Counted from the first letter of the stretch, positions 35,241 to 43,981 are shown. The stretch is 64,000 nucleotides of DNA from Streptomyces cavernae (GCF_004023625.1 NZ_RPDJ01000041.1:40883-104882), one strand, 5' to 3'. Notes: a model not told the origin generated them from the sequence alone. Program-made: numbers and translations.

Positions 35241-36227
35241 TCAGGAAGTGGCTGCCGCCAGCGCTGTCCGCAGTCGGCCGTCCCCCTCCGCCAGGAGGCG
35301 GGCGGCCGTGGGGCCGTCCACCCCGCCGAGGATGGTGAGGATCGCGTTCTTCACCTCGCCGTCCGTCTCCGCCAGCGCCGCCTCGATCTCCTTGTCCGTC
35401 GCACCCGTGGCGAGGGCCACGATCCGGTGGGAGCGGGCGCGGAGCTTGTCGTTGGAGGCGCGGACGTCGACCATCAGGTTCCCGTAGGTCTTGCCCAGGC
35501 GGATCATCGTGATCGTAGAGAGCATGTTGAGGACCAGCTTCTGGGCCGTGCCCGCCTTCAGCCGGGTGGACCCGGTGAGCAGTTCGGGGCCCACGACGAC
35601 CTCGATGCCGTGCTCCGCGGCGCCGGCCAGCGCGCTGCCCGCGTTGCAGGACACACCGACCGTCAGGGCCCCGGCCGCCCGGGCGTGTTCGACCGCGCCG
35701 ATAGCGTACGGGGTGCGGCCCGACGCAGAGACGCCGACCACCGTGTCGTCGGACGTCAGGGTGAGTCGCGCGAGGTCCTCGACCGCCAGCTCGCGCGAGT
35801 CCTCCGCGCCCTCGATGGAACTCGCGATCGCCTCCGGGCCGCCCGCGATCAGGCCCACCACCTGGGACGGGTCGGTGTTGAAGGTGGGCGGGCACTCGGA
35901 GGCGTCCAGAATGCCCAGTCGCCCTGCCGTGCCCGCGCCCGCGTAGACCAGCCGGCCGCCGCCTGCCATGCGCTCCGCGATGGCGTCGATCGCGGCGGCG
36001 ATCTGCGGCAGCCGCGCGGCGACCGCGCCCGCCACCGTCGCGTCCTCGCCGTTCATGATCCGCGCGATCTCCAGCGTCGGCAGCCGGTCGATCTCGGCGA
36101 ACTCGGGACGGAACGCCTCGGTGGTCAGCGAGTCCAGTTCCGCGCGGAGCCGGTCGGGGGTGGGCTCCGGGCCGCGGCCGGGTGCGCGGTCGTGGTGGAG
36201 GCCCTCGTGGGAAGGGGTGGAGGTCAT
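35241..36227 (-). CDS. murQ: N-acetylmuramic acid 6-phosphate etherase
   Basis: A 328-residue SIS-domain lyase that cleaves D-lactate from MurNAc-6-P to give GlcNAc-6-P. Family blocks GGGRLVYAGAGTAGRLG, DASECPPTF, VGVSASGRTPYAIG and a C-terminal helical domain are all present. The first ~28 residues (Pro/His-rich) are longer than usual. It lies 73 bp downstream of an RpiR-type regulator in the same direction, the typical MurR-MurQ pair. Together with nagA in this window it links peptidoglycan turnover to amino-sugar use. Confidence 0.95.
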   Translation of the reverse strand: MTSTPSHEGLHHDRAPGRGPEPTPDRLRAELDSLTTEAFRPEFAEIDRLPTLEIARIMNGEDATVAGAVAARLPQIAAAIDAIAERMAGGGRLVYAGAGTAGRLGILDASECPPTFNTDPSQVVGLIAGGPEAIASSIEGAEDSRELAVEDLARLTLTSDDTVVGVSASGRTPYAIGAVEHARAAGALTVGVSCNAGSALAGAAEHGIEVVVGPELLTGSTRLKAGTAQKLVLNMLSTITMIRLGKTYGNLMVDVRASNDKLRARSHRIVALATGATDKEIEAALAETDGEVKNAILTILGGVDGPTAARLLAEGDGRLRTALAAATS

Positions 36228-36300
36228 GGGGGACGACTCTTTCCCGTGCGTTCCGTTGGTCTGGTCGCTTTCCGCACGACTGTAAACCCGTGGCCACCGG

Positions 36301-37215
36301 TCAGCGGCGTGCGCCGCCCCGCGGGCGGTGCCGGTGCGCCAGCGCCTCGTAGGACGCGGCGAGCGCGGGCGCGGCCGCGTCGTACGTGCGTTGCGCGACC
36401 CCTACGAACAGGCAGTCCACGACGAGCAGTTGACTCGTGCGGGACGACATCGCCGCCGGGCGCAGCTCGCTCTCGCGGGCGGTGGACGTGGTCAGGACGT
36501 GGTCCGCGTACTGGGACACCGGCCCATCCGGGCGGCCCGTGACGGCGACCGTCGTCGCGCCGTGCTCGAAGGCGACCCGGAGCGGCTCGATCACATCGCC
36601 CGTCGAGCCCGAGTGGGTGATGGCTGTCGCCACGTCACCGGCGCGCAGTTGGACCGCGTTGGTCACGGCGAGGTGCGGGTCGCTGTGGGCGTGGGCGAGC
36701 AGGCCGATGCGCAGCAGCTTCTGGACCAGGTCCTGGGCGACCAGACCGGAGGCGCCGACGCCGTAGACGTCGATGCGGCGGGCCGCGGACAGCGCGGCGA
36801 CCGCGGCCTCGAGTTGGGCGGTGTCGAGCCCGGCCGCGGTGTCGGCGAGAGTCTGCTGTTCGTCGCGGGCGAGCTTGGCCACGACGTCCGAGATCGGATC
36901 GTCGACCGCGATGTCGGCGGTGACGGCGGGGGCCCGGCCCGACTGCTGCTGGGCGGCGAGCCCGGCGAGCGCGAGCCGCAGATCGCGGTAGCCGGGGTAG
37001 CCGAGGAGCCGGGCGGTGCGGACCACCGTCGCCTCGCTGGTGCCGGTGCGTTCGGCCAGACCGGTGACCGTGAGGGCCGCGCAGCCGGCCGGGTCACCGG
37101 CGACGGCCTCGGCGACCCGTTGCATGGAGCGGGTCATCGAGGGGGCGAGCGTGCGTACTTTGGCGGCGAGGGCGGCCGGCGCGGGCGGTGTCTCGCCGAC
37201 GAAACTTTCCTTCAC
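36301..37215 (-). CDS. MurR/RpiR-family transcriptional regulator
   Basis: A 304-residue regulator. The N-terminal RpiR helix-turn-helix is at about 20-90 (SMQRVAEAVAGDP, LAERTGTSEATVVRTARLLG). The C-terminal SIS sugar-phosphate domain is at about 120-270 (RRIDVYGVGASGLVAQDLVQ, ITHSGSTGDVIEPLRVA). Its neighbour murQ suggests MurNAc-6-P as effector. GTG 37215 (VKESFVGETPPAP) or GTG 37227 could be the start. It probably represses or activates itself and murQ. Confidence 0.92.
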   Translation of the reverse strand: MKESFVGETPPAPAALAAKVRTLAPSMTRSMQRVAEAVAGDPAGCAALTVTGLAERTGTSEATVVRTARLLGYPGYRDLRLALAGLAAQQQSGRAPAVTADIAVDDPISDVVAKLARDEQQTLADTAAGLDTAQLEAAVAALSAARRIDVYGVGASGLVAQDLVQKLLRIGLLAHAHSDPHLAVTNAVQLRAGDVATAITHSGSTGDVIEPLRVAFEHGATTVAVTGRPDGPVSQYADHVLTTSTARESELRPAAMSSRTSQLLVVDCLFVGVAQRTYDAAAPALAASYEALAHRHRPRGGARR

Positions 37216-37333
37216 TTCACGGGTCACCTTCGGAACATATTTTCGCACCGGAGGGTGGTCAAGGCCACGTGCGCCGGTCAGGGGCCTCGAACGGTCGTGG
37301 CACGGGCCGGGGCGCGCGGCGCACAATGGACGT

Positions 37334-37717
37334 ATGGATCCCGTCAGTCCCCTGGAGCAGGCGCTGCACGCCGCTCGTGCGCTCGTCCTCGCCGATCTCG
37401 TCTCGGGCGAGGTCGCCGAGGCCGAGGTCGTCTCGTTGGTCGAGGACTCCGTGGCGCAGCGCCGCTGGTGGGTCCAGCACTGGCCGGACGGCGCGGACTT
37501 CGTCGCGGGGCTGATCGCCCAGGACGTCCAGGACGCGCTGCTGGACCGCTACGGCCGTTGGCCGCTGTGCCCCGTCTGCGGCGCCGGCGACCCGCACGCC
37601 CTGGAGGTCGAACCGGAACTGGGCCCCGACCCGCACTGGGTGTGCCACAAGGCCGGGGTGAAGGTCGCGGCGGTGGGCTCGCTGGGTCCGGCGACTGGCG
37701 GGATGACCTCTTCCTGA
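37334..37717 (+). CDS. Hypothetical zinc-ribbon-like protein
   Basis: A 127-residue protein with a helical N-terminal half (LEQALHAARALVLADLVSG) and a C-terminal CPVCGAGDPH...CHK cluster that looks like a zinc ribbon. Its stop overlaps the start of the DUF4031 gene (TGATG), so the two are coupled. No function can be assigned. It is divergent from the RpiR regulator. Confidence 0.75.
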   Translation: MDPVSPLEQALHAARALVLADLVSGEVAEAEVVSLVEDSVAQRRWWVQHWPDGADFVAGLIAQDVQDALLDRYGRWPLCPVCGAGDPHALEVEPELGPDPHWVCHKAGVKVAAVGSLGPATGGMTSS

Positions 37718-38022
37718 TGGCCGTCTACATCGACCCGCCCACCTGGCCGGGCCACGGCCGGCTGTGGTCGCACCTGATCAGCGACGTCTCGTTCGAGGAA
37801 CTGCACGCCTTCGCCCGGCGGTTGGGCGTGCCGGAGCGAGCCTTCGAACGCGACCACTACGACATCCCGTCGCACCGGTACGCGGACGTGGTGCGGGCGG
37901 GGGCGGTGGAGGTCAGCAGCCGCGAGGTGGTGCGGCTGCTCACGGCGGCGGGACTACGGCGCCCGAAGGGCCGCCCCGCGCAGGGTCCTCAGCCCCAGGA
38001 TCCTCAGCCCCGCAACTCGTAG
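37717..38022 (+). CDS. DUF4031 domain protein
   Basis: A 101-residue protein of the DUF4031 family, MAVYIDPPTWPGHGRLWSHL, then FEELHAFARRLGVPERAFERD and HYDIPSHRYADVVRAGA. The family is small, widespread in Actinobacteria and uncharacterised; the conserved His/Asp/Tyr residues suggest a metal or nucleotide site. The tail (Gln/Pro/Asp repeats QGPQPQDPQPRNS) is low-complexity, and its last 19 bp overlap the end of the convergent gene. Confidence 0.85.
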   Translation: MAVYIDPPTWPGHGRLWSHLISDVSFEELHAFARRLGVPERAFERDHYDIPSHRYADVVRAGAVEVSSREVVRLLTAAGLRRPKGRPAQGPQPQDPQPRNS

Positions 38023-39083
38023 GCGAACCGCTCCCCGTCCGCACTCACCCGAGTGAACCCGGCGCGGGAGACGACCGCTTGGGAGGGGAGGTTGGTCCGG
38101 TCGACGACCGCGAAGAGGCTCTTGACGTCGTCGCGTGCCAGCGCCCACGCCGACAGCGCGCGCAGCGCCTCCGTCGCGTAGCCGTGGCCGCGGGCCGCTT
38201 CCGCCAGGTCGTAGCCGATCTCGGCGCGGTCCTCCTCGCCCGGCGGGCCGTGGAAGCCCATGCCGCCGACCGCTCGGCCGTCCTCCTCGCGGACGAGGAC
38301 GAACACGCCCCACTCCGGGCGGTGCACCCCTGCCTCGTAGGCCTTGACGAGCATGCCCGCTGCCTCCCGCGTCCCCTCGTACGGGCCGCCCTCCACCCAC
38401 TCGAAGCCGCCGGTGCCGCCCGCGGCGAGTTCCGCGGCGGAGGCGGGGGTGAGGCCGGTGAGGGTGAGGCGTTCGGCGGGGATCACGAGGTTGTTGCTCC
38501 AGCGCCATTCGGTCAGGCGCGGGCGGTCCGGGAGAGCGGTGCGGCCCGTCGCCCACAGGAGGGTCTGCCAGGGGTCGGCGCCCGGCCGGACGTGCGGGAA
38601 GAGCCGGGTGAGGACCGCCGTGCACAGGTCCCCGGGCGGCTCGTAGGCGAGGCCCAGTCCCGCGGCGGCGTCGTACGTGTGCAGCAGCACTTCGGCGACG
38701 CCCATCGCGGCGAAGCCCGTGCGGTCCGCGCTGCCGAACGGGTAGGGGTGGAAGGCGCGTGCCCGGGGCGGGGCGCTGCGGACGGTGGCGGCCAGCAGGG
38801 CGGCGGTCATCTCGACCATCTGCAGCAAGCCCTCGTTGTCGGTCTCGTCCTCGACCTTCAGCTCGAAGCCCGCGCGCCGGTCCCTGGCGCACACCGCGAG
38901 TCGCCCCGCGTACTTGACGAGATCGTCCGCGATGTGTTCGACCGTCTGCCGCACGCTCCACTCCAGCGACCCCGCCGGGACACTCCAGTCCCGTCCGGCC
39001 ACCGGCCGCAGCAGTGCCACCGCCCCCGCGACGGCTTCCGTCACCTGGTCCCCGCCCATGTCCCGCCCGTGCATGCTCAGCAT
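38004..39083 (-). CDS. DinB/maleylpyruvate isomerase-like domain fused to GNAT acetyltransferase
   Basis: A 359-residue two-domain protein. Residues ~10-200 form a DinB-like four-helix bundle of the mycothiol-dependent maleylpyruvate isomerase type (LEWSVRQTVEHIADDLVKYA, ATGRTALPDRPRLTEWRW; metal His in TVEHIADD). Residues ~205-359 are a GNAT acetyltransferase (LVKAYEAGVHRPEWGVFVLV, EIGYDLAEAARGHGYATEAL with the acetyl-CoA loop). Such fusions occur in Streptomyces; substrates are unknown. The DinB part may bind a thiol-conjugated or metal-bound ligand that the GNAT part modifies. Confidence 0.85.
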   Translation of the reverse strand: MLSMHGRDMGGDQVTEAVAGAVALLRPVAGRDWSVPAGSLEWSVRQTVEHIADDLVKYAGRLAVCARDRRAGFELKVEDETDNEGLLQMVEMTAALLAATVRSAPPRARAFHPYPFGSADRTGFAAMGVAEVLLHTYDAAAGLGLAYEPPGDLCTAVLTRLFPHVRPGADPWQTLLWATGRTALPDRPRLTEWRWSNNLVIPAERLTLTGLTPASAAELAAGGTGGFEWVEGGPYEGTREAAGMLVKAYEAGVHRPEWGVFVLVREEDGRAVGGMGFHGPPGEEDRAEIGYDLAEAARGHGYATEALRALSAWALARDDVKSLFAVVDRTNLPSQAVVSRAGFTRVSADGERFAYELRG

Positions 39084-39101
39084 GCGGGTGAGGATAGGTG
39101 G

Positions 39102-40400
39102 TCAGGTGCTGCTGCGCGCCGGGTTATTTTCCGCCGGTCGGCCGTTCGTTTTCGCCGGTCGGTCACCCATTTTCGCCGGTCGGTCACCCGTTCTCGCCGG
39201 TCGGTCACCCGTTCTCGCCGGTCGGCCGCTCGCGACCACTCGGGCCCGGGACTCGCCGGCCCGGTGCAGCCTGAGCGACATCCCTGCCGCGCCGATCGCC
39301 GCGGCTGTCATCGCGGCGCCCGCCCAGGCCGTGGACTCGAAACCGAGGCCGGCGTCGATGACCGTGCCGCCGAGCCAGGGGCCGCTGGTGTTGCCGAGGT
39401 TGAAGGTGGCCGTGGTGGTGGCGCCGGCGAGGGTGGGGGCGGCGCCCGCGACATTGAACATCCGGGTGTTGAGCGCCGGGGCCGTGTAGAAGGCGGAGAC
39501 ACCCAGCAGGAAGGCGAGCACGACGGCGGCCACCGCGTACTGCGCCAGCAGGGCCAGCGCGCCGAGCAGGACCGTCGAAGCCGCGATACCGCTGATCATG
39601 ACGCCGAAGAGGTGCGCGTCCGCGAACCGGCCGCCGATCGCCGTGCCCACCAGGGCGCCGACGCCGAACAGCGCGAGGACCGTCGGCACCCAGCCGTCGG
39701 ACAGCCCGGCCACGTCCGTGAGCAGCGGGGCGAGATAGCTGAAGGCGCAGAAGACCCCGCCCGCGGAGAGCGCGGTGACCAGGATCGAGAGCCAGACCTG
39801 GCGGTCGCGGTAGATGCTCAGTTCACGGGTGAGGCGAGGCGGTTCGTCGGGCGGGGCGATGCGGGGGATGAGCGCGACGACGCCGACCAATGCGATCGCG
39901 GAGGCCGCCCCCACGGCCCAGAACGCCGAGCGCCAGCCCAGGTGTTCACCGAGGAACGCACCCGCCGGGACACCCAGCACATTGGCGATCGACAGACCGC
40001 CGATCATCACCGCCATGGCCCGGGCCCGGGCGTTCACCGGAACCATCGCGATGGCCACGGCCGCTCCTACCGCCCAGAACCCCGCGCAGGCGAGGGCGCT
40101 CAGGACGCGGGAGGCGAACAGGACGGCGTAGTCCGGGGCGAGGGCACCGGCCACCTGGCCCAGGCCGAAGACGGAGATCAGGGTGATGAGGGTGGTGCGG
40201 CGGGGCAGGCGCAGGGTCACCACGGCGAGCAGCGGGGCGCCGACGACCATGCCGATCGCGAAGGCCGAGATCAGCAGACCGGCCCGGGGGATGGAGACGT
40301 CCATGTCCGAGGCGATCGGCGGCAGCAGCCCGGAGAGCATGAATTCGCTCGTCCCGAGTGCGAAGACGGAGAGTCCGAGGACGTAGACGGCGAGGGGCAT
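39102..40400 (-). CDS. MFS transporter, drug:H+ antiporter type (12 helices)
   Basis: A 432-residue DHA1-type exporter. ATG 40400 (MPLAVYVLGLSVFALGTSEF) starts the first helix with the family's GTSEFMLSGLLPPIA motif; motif A-like loops and 12 helices follow (for example LFASRVLSALACAGFWAVGA). It is similar to Cml/AraJ sugar-efflux and chloramphenicol-efflux proteins. The C-terminal ~35 residues are a 7-residue repeat (GDRPART). The frame stays open upstream to 40928 through Pro/Glu/Thr repeats, which I regard as non-native. The substrate is unknown. Confidence 0.9.
   Translation of the reverse strand: MPLAVYVLGLSVFALGTSEFMLSGLLPPIASDMDVSIPRAGLLISAFAIGMVVGAPLLAVVTLRLPRRTTLITLISVFGLGQVAGALAPDYAVLFASRVLSALACAGFWAVGAAVAIAMVPVNARARAMAVMIGGLSIANVLGVPAGAFLGEHLGWRSAFWAVGAASAIALVGVVALIPRIAPPDEPPRLTRELSIYRDRQVWLSILVTALSAGGVFCAFSYLAPLLTDVAGLSDGWVPTVLALFGVGALVGTAIGGRFADAHLFGVMISGIAASTVLLGALALLAQYAVAAVVLAFLLGVSAFYTAPALNTRMFNVAGAAPTLAGATTTATFNLGNTSGPWLGGTVIDAGLGFESTAWAGAAMTAAAIGAAGMSLRLHRAGESRARVVASGRPARTGDRPARTGDRPAKMGDRPAKTNGRPAENNPARSST
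39128..39232. repeat. 21-bp tandem repeat encoding the MFS C-terminus
   Basis: About five copies of a 21-bp unit (TTCTCGCCGGTCGGTCACCC-like) run through the 3' end of the transporter gene and encode its hydrophilic GDRPART tail. Confidence 0.85.
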
Positions 40401-40870
40401 ACGAGTGGTGCCGGTGGTGCGGGCAGCGGGGTCTTTGGGGGCTGCCGGGCGTGGGCTTGCTGGGTCTGCGAGGCCTGCGAGGCCTGCGAGGCCTGCGGGG
40501 GCTGCCGGGCGTGCTGGGTTGGCTGGTTCTGCGAGGCCGCCGGGGGCTACGGGGATTGCTCGTTCTGCGGGGGCTGTGGGTGCCGCCGGGCCTGTTGGTT
40601 CCGGGCCTGTTGGTTCCGGGCCTGTTGGTTCCGGGCCTGCTGGTTCTGTGGCGGCTGTGGGGGCTGCGGGGTCTTCGGGGTCGTTGGGAGGGTGAGCGCG
40701 TGCGGGCATGTCGGGCGTCAACCCCGCGGGCGTTGGCGGGCATTCCCCCGGGGTGCGTCGTGCGGAGGGTTTCGGCCTGTGGGTTGGAGAGCGGTGGGGC
40801 GGCCGCTGTGGGTTGGGGGTGAGGCAGGCGGTGGGGCGGCCGGTGGGTTGGGGGTGAGGCAGGCGGTGGG
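40401..40870. repeat. Repeat-rich 470-bp spacer upstream of the MFS gene
   Basis: Contains three copies of CGAGGCCTG (40469-40495), four of a 15-bp unit GGGCCTGTTGGTTCC (40588-40647) and other degenerate repeats. The leftward frame stays open, giving a Pro/Glu/Thr-rich stretch, but codon use is repeat-driven. No convincing separate gene is seen. Confidence 0.7.
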
Positions 40871-41515
40871 TCAAGTGATGAGTCGGGTCAGTTCGGCGCG
40901 GAGGTTTTGGCGGGCCGCGTCCTCCCATACCTCAGCTCCGTACGGGGTCCTGAACAGCCTCGGCAGGTCGAGCAGTTGGCTGAGAACCACTGCCCGGCCC
41001 GCGCGGAAGGCATCGTCGGGGACGAACCCGTACTCCTCGCGGACGGCGGCGGCGTAGGCGGCGTACTCCGCGGGTGGCTTCGCCAGGACGGCGAGGTCGG
41101 CGTCGCACAGGACGGCGCCGTTCGTGTCGCCGGGCTCCGGGTCATGGGTGACGGTCAGCCGGACCAGACGCGCGACCTCGTCCGTCCTTGCCTGCGACAC
41201 CCCGGCCTCGGGGAGCGCGCGTTCGGCGAGCCGCGCCGAGCGCTCCTCGTTGGTGTCGCGGTCCGGGAGGTACACGGCGTCGTGGAACCAGGCGGCCAGA
41301 CGCACCGCTTCCGGGTCCGCCGCGTGGTCCTCCAGTACGTCGACATGGTCGAGGACCGCCGCCAGGTGGTCCACGGTGTGGTACCGCCGCTGCGGCTCCG
41401 ACCAGCGCCGCAGGAGGTTGTCGGCGTAGGGGGACGGGTCGGGGTGGCGGGCACCCTCACGGGCCGCGAGCAGGGTCCTCAGCCAGCGGGAGCGCAGCGC
41501 GTCGAGGTCGGTCAT
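40871..41515 (-). CDS. HD-domain metal-dependent phosphohydrolase (COG4339-like)
   Basis: A 214-residue protein of the predicted HD-superfamily hydrolases. It has RRYHTVDHLAAVLDHVDVLE near residue 45, the HD pair in AAWFHDAVYLPDRDTNEERS, and the late LCDADLAVLAKPPAEYAAYA. Metal ligands of the HD fold (His, HD, D) are all present. The substrate is unknown; relatives act on nucleotides. It follows the SigE-type sigma unit in the same direction. Confidence 0.9.
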   Translation of the reverse strand: MTDLDALRSRWLRTLLAAREGARHPDPSPYADNLLRRWSEPQRRYHTVDHLAAVLDHVDVLEDHAADPEAVRLAAWFHDAVYLPDRDTNEERSARLAERALPEAGVSQARTDEVARLVRLTVTHDPEPGDTNGAVLCDADLAVLAKPPAEYAAYAAAVREEYGFVPDDAFRAGRAVVLSQLLDLPRLFRTPYGAEVWEDAARQNLRAELTRLIT

Positions 41516-41540
41516 GCCGCCATTGTTCCGCGAGGCGAGG

Positions 41541-42068
41541 TCAGTCGGCGGTGGCGGTGGCGCCGTCGGATTCGGTCGAGGTGGCGTTGTCGGTTTCCGT
41601 GGCGGTGGCGGGGCCGGCGTCGGGGTCGGTCTCCGTGGCGGGGTCGGTGTTGGGATCGGTGTTGGGGGAGGCCTGTTCCACTGGTCCACCGGTTCTGTGG
41701 TCGGGTCCGGCAGGAGAGGCGGAGGAGGCCGATGCGTCGGGCGGGGACGTGTCCGAGGGGGACGGGATGACCGGGTGAGCGGCGGAGGGGGACGGCGAAG
41801 GGCTTTGTGCGGGCGATGGGATGTCGGCCGGTCCGACCGGCGCCGCCGGGCGCCGTTCCGCGACGACGAGCAGGACGAGGGCCACGGCCGCGGCCAGCCC
41901 GAACAGCACTACGAGGGTCCGGCGGGCCGGAGGGAACGGGCGGCGGGAGCCGGTGGGAGGCGCGGCGGGCCGCAGGTCGTCCAGGCCGATCGCGTAGGCA
42001 CGGGCCTCCAGCGCTTCGCGCAGTCTCCGTTCGATCGGCTCGTGATCGTGGGCCGGGCTGCTGCTCAT
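41541..42068 (-). CDS. Single-pass membrane protein downstream of a sigma factor (possible anti-sigma-like)
   Basis: A 175-residue protein. The cytoplasmic N-terminus (EPIERRLREALEARAYAIGL) leads to one transmembrane helix at about 46-66 (TLVVLFGLAAAVALVLLVVA). An extracytoplasmic Pro/Ser/Thr/Asp-rich low-complexity tail follows (for example PNTDPNTDPATETDP). It follows the SigE-type sigma gene by 28 bp with a good GGAG site, so the pair is probably an operon. No ZAS zinc motif is seen, so an anti-sigma role is only a suggestion. Confidence 0.78.
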   Translation of the reverse strand: MSSSPAHDHEPIERRLREALEARAYAIGLDDLRPAAPPTGSRRPFPPARRTLVVLFGLAAAVALVLLVVAERRPAAPVGPADIPSPAQSPSPSPSAAHPVIPSPSDTSPPDASASSASPAGPDHRTGGPVEQASPNTDPNTDPATETDPDAGPATATETDNATSTESDGATATAD

Positions 42069-42096
42069 CGGGACATCTCCAGGCTGCATAGGATGC

Positions 42097-42831
42097 TCAT
42101 CGGGGTATTTCCAGGTGTCTTCGGAGAGCGTCCAGCGCCCGGCTGGCGGTTGACTTGACCGTCCCCCGGGAAACTCTGAGGGTCTCCGCGATCTGCGCCT
42201 CGGTGAGTTCCGACCAGTAGCGCAGGACCAGGACTTCACGCTGCCGGTGGGTGAGGTGGTGCAGCGCGTCGATCACTTCCTGGTGGCTCTCGGCGAGCAG
42301 CACGTTCTTGTCGGCCGACGGGGCATGGCCCTCACGCTCGGGGACGTAGGCGCGTGCGGTCCGACGGCGGCGCAGGACCGAGCGGGCGGCGTTGACCACG
42401 CTGGTCCGCAGATAGGCCTCGGGGTCGTCCAGTTCCGCCGGCCGACCGCCGTGGCGGCGCAGGAGCGCGGCGAAGGCGTCCTGCACCACGTCCTCCGCGG
42501 TCGGGAGGTCGTCCACCAGGAGCAAGGCGAGACGGACCAGCGCGAGGCGGCGGTGGCGGTAGAGGTCCTGGAAGCCGGGCTCGTCGCCGACGGTGGCCGC
42601 GACGGGGGACACGAAAGCGGGGGGTGCCGTGGACGCGGGGGGTGCCGCGGAGGGTGGTGCCGCGGAGCCCTGCCGGTCCGTCGGTGAGCGCAGCGCCAGG
42701 CGATCCCGTACCCGGCTCACTCGACGCAACAGGTCCGCGGCGGCACGGACGAGGGTGGGTAACGGCTCGCGCACGTCGTCCCACCGGGGGACGGCCGGCG
42801 GGGGAACGGCTGGAATCGTCGCTGTCCTCAC
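42097..42831 (-). CDS. SigE-family ECF RNA polymerase sigma factor
   Basis: A 244-residue SigE-type actinobacterial sigma factor. An unusual ~85-residue Pro/Ala-rich N-terminal extension precedes region 2 (FQDLYRHRRLALVRLALLLV, TAEDVVQDAFAALLRR) and region 4 (LTHRQREVLVLRYWSELTEA, IAETLRVSRGTVKSTASRAL). GTG 42831 follows AGGAGACCC. Transcribed with the single-pass membrane protein and preceded by a secreted Ala/Thr/His-rich protein gene, it looks like an envelope-sensing module. The target promoters are unknown. Confidence 0.9.
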   Translation of the reverse strand: MRTATIPAVPPPAVPRWDDVREPLPTLVRAAADLLRRVSRVRDRLALRSPTDRQGSAAPPSAAPPASTAPPAFVSPVAATVGDEPGFQDLYRHRRLALVRLALLLVDDLPTAEDVVQDAFAALLRRHGGRPAELDDPEAYLRTSVVNAARSVLRRRRTARAYVPEREGHAPSADKNVLLAESHQEVIDALHHLTHRQREVLVLRYWSELTEAQIAETLRVSRGTVKSTASRALDALRRHLEIPR

Positions 42832-42913
42832 GGGTCTCCTGGACGTCGTGGTACCGGGCCCGTCCAGCCCGGGGCCCCGGGCTGGACGGGCCTTACTGCC
42901 CGCGCTCGAGCGT

Positions 42914-43564
42914 TCAGCGGGTTGCGCTGGCCGGTGCCTGGGTGGCTGTGGCGGGGGCGTGGGTTGCGGTGGCGGGGGCGTGGGTGCCTGTTGCCGGGCT
43001 GTGGGTGGGGGTGGCCGGGGCCTGGGTTGCGGTGGCCGGAGCGGGGGTCGCGGTGGCCGCACCGCGGGTGCCCTCGGCCGGGCCGGGGGTGTTGTGGGCG
43101 GGCTTGGCGACGGGCTTCGCGTGCCTGGTCGCGGCGGTGTGCTTCCCCTTGGGCTGAGCGGTGGCGTGGGCCAGCTTGGCGTGCTTGCTCGGGGTGGCGT
43201 GCTTACTTGCGGTGGCGTGCTTGCCGGCGGTGGCGGACGCGGCCGGGGAGGCCGAGGCCGACTTGTGGGCCTTGGCGGTGGCGGGCTTGGCATGCTTCTG
43301 GGCGGTGGCGGCGGCGTGGCTCTCGCTCGCACTCGCACCCGCGCTGGCGTTCGCGCTCGCGTTGCCAGTGCCAGTGCCGGTGCCCGCGGTGGCGTCCGGG
43401 GTGGCGGTGGGGGCGTGGGCGGTGGCGGGAGCGCCGTCCGTGGCGTGGGCGGTGGCGGTGAAGGTGCCGCCGATGGCCAGTGCGGCTCCCACGGCGGAGG
43501 TGCCCAGAGCGGTGCGGACCCGGTTGCGGCGGGGGCTTCGCGGGGCGGCGTGACGGCCTGACAT
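42914..43564 (-). CDS. Secreted Ala/Thr/His/Lys-rich low-complexity protein
   Basis: A 216-residue protein with a signal peptide (basic MSGRHAAPRSPRRNR, hydrophobic ALGTSAVGAALAIGG, cleavage near AHA-TDG) and then only low-complexity sequence. This includes Ala/Lys/His blocks (TASKHATPSKHAKLAHATA) and a C-terminal Pro/Ala/Thr/His repeat (ATATHAPATATHAP). It resembles Lys/Ala-rich histone-like or mucin-like tails and could bind wall polymers or nucleic acid. It lies 82 bp upstream of the SigE-type sigma gene in the same direction. Confidence 0.72.
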   Translation of the reverse strand: MSGRHAAPRSPRRNRVRTALGTSAVGAALAIGGTFTATAHATDGAPATAHAPTATPDATAGTGTGTGNASANASAGASASESHAAATAQKHAKPATAKAHKSASASPAASATAGKHATASKHATPSKHAKLAHATAQPKGKHTAATRHAKPVAKPAHNTPGPAEGTRGAATATPAPATATQAPATPTHSPATGTHAPATATHAPATATQAPASATR

Positions 43565-43981
43565 TTCGGTCCTCGAATCATGAGTGGTTCAGTCGACTGA
43601 CCGCTCGTCAGGGATGGCTTCCCTGCGGCGGCCCTCTGCTGGAGGCGCCTCCACCCCGACAGACGTCCGAAGCCCCTCGAGGTTGTCGGTCGCTCGCGAC
43701 AATCCCGTGGACGACCGAGTGACGTGCGTCACGCCGCATTGACTCCATCGAGAACGAGGGCGACATCGGAGTTGAACGCCTCACGGCGGGCGCTGCGCAG
43801 GTGCTCGGTGGACGCGGACAGCAGTTGAACGCCGAGGACGGAGTGACGAGCAGGCGCGCCGCTCGCCAGGGGAGATCCAGGCGGGCGTTTGTGCCGGTGC
43901 CCGCCAGCCTGACCAGAGCATGCTCAGATGCCGCGGTACGCATCGGCTCATATCGTGGGCATAGGGCTGGAGGTGTCGAGA
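43565..43981. other. 417-bp region without an intact gene
   Basis: Upstream of the secreted low-complexity protein gene. A leftward frame at about 43729-43863 reads like the end of a normal protein (VLGVQLLSASTEHLRSARRE) but has no start and breaks upstream, so it may be a decayed gene. Confidence 0.4.

Noticed and set aside
40401..40928. N-terminal extension of the MFS transporter to 40928
   Set aside because: The extra 176 residues are encoded by 9- and 15-bp repeats and precede a perfect first-helix start at 40400.
37764..41057. 1097-codon plus-strand frame opposite the MFS and DinB-GNAT genes
   Set aside because: It runs antisense to three genes with clear families; the translated sequence is Arg/Gly/His low-complexity, a composition artefact.
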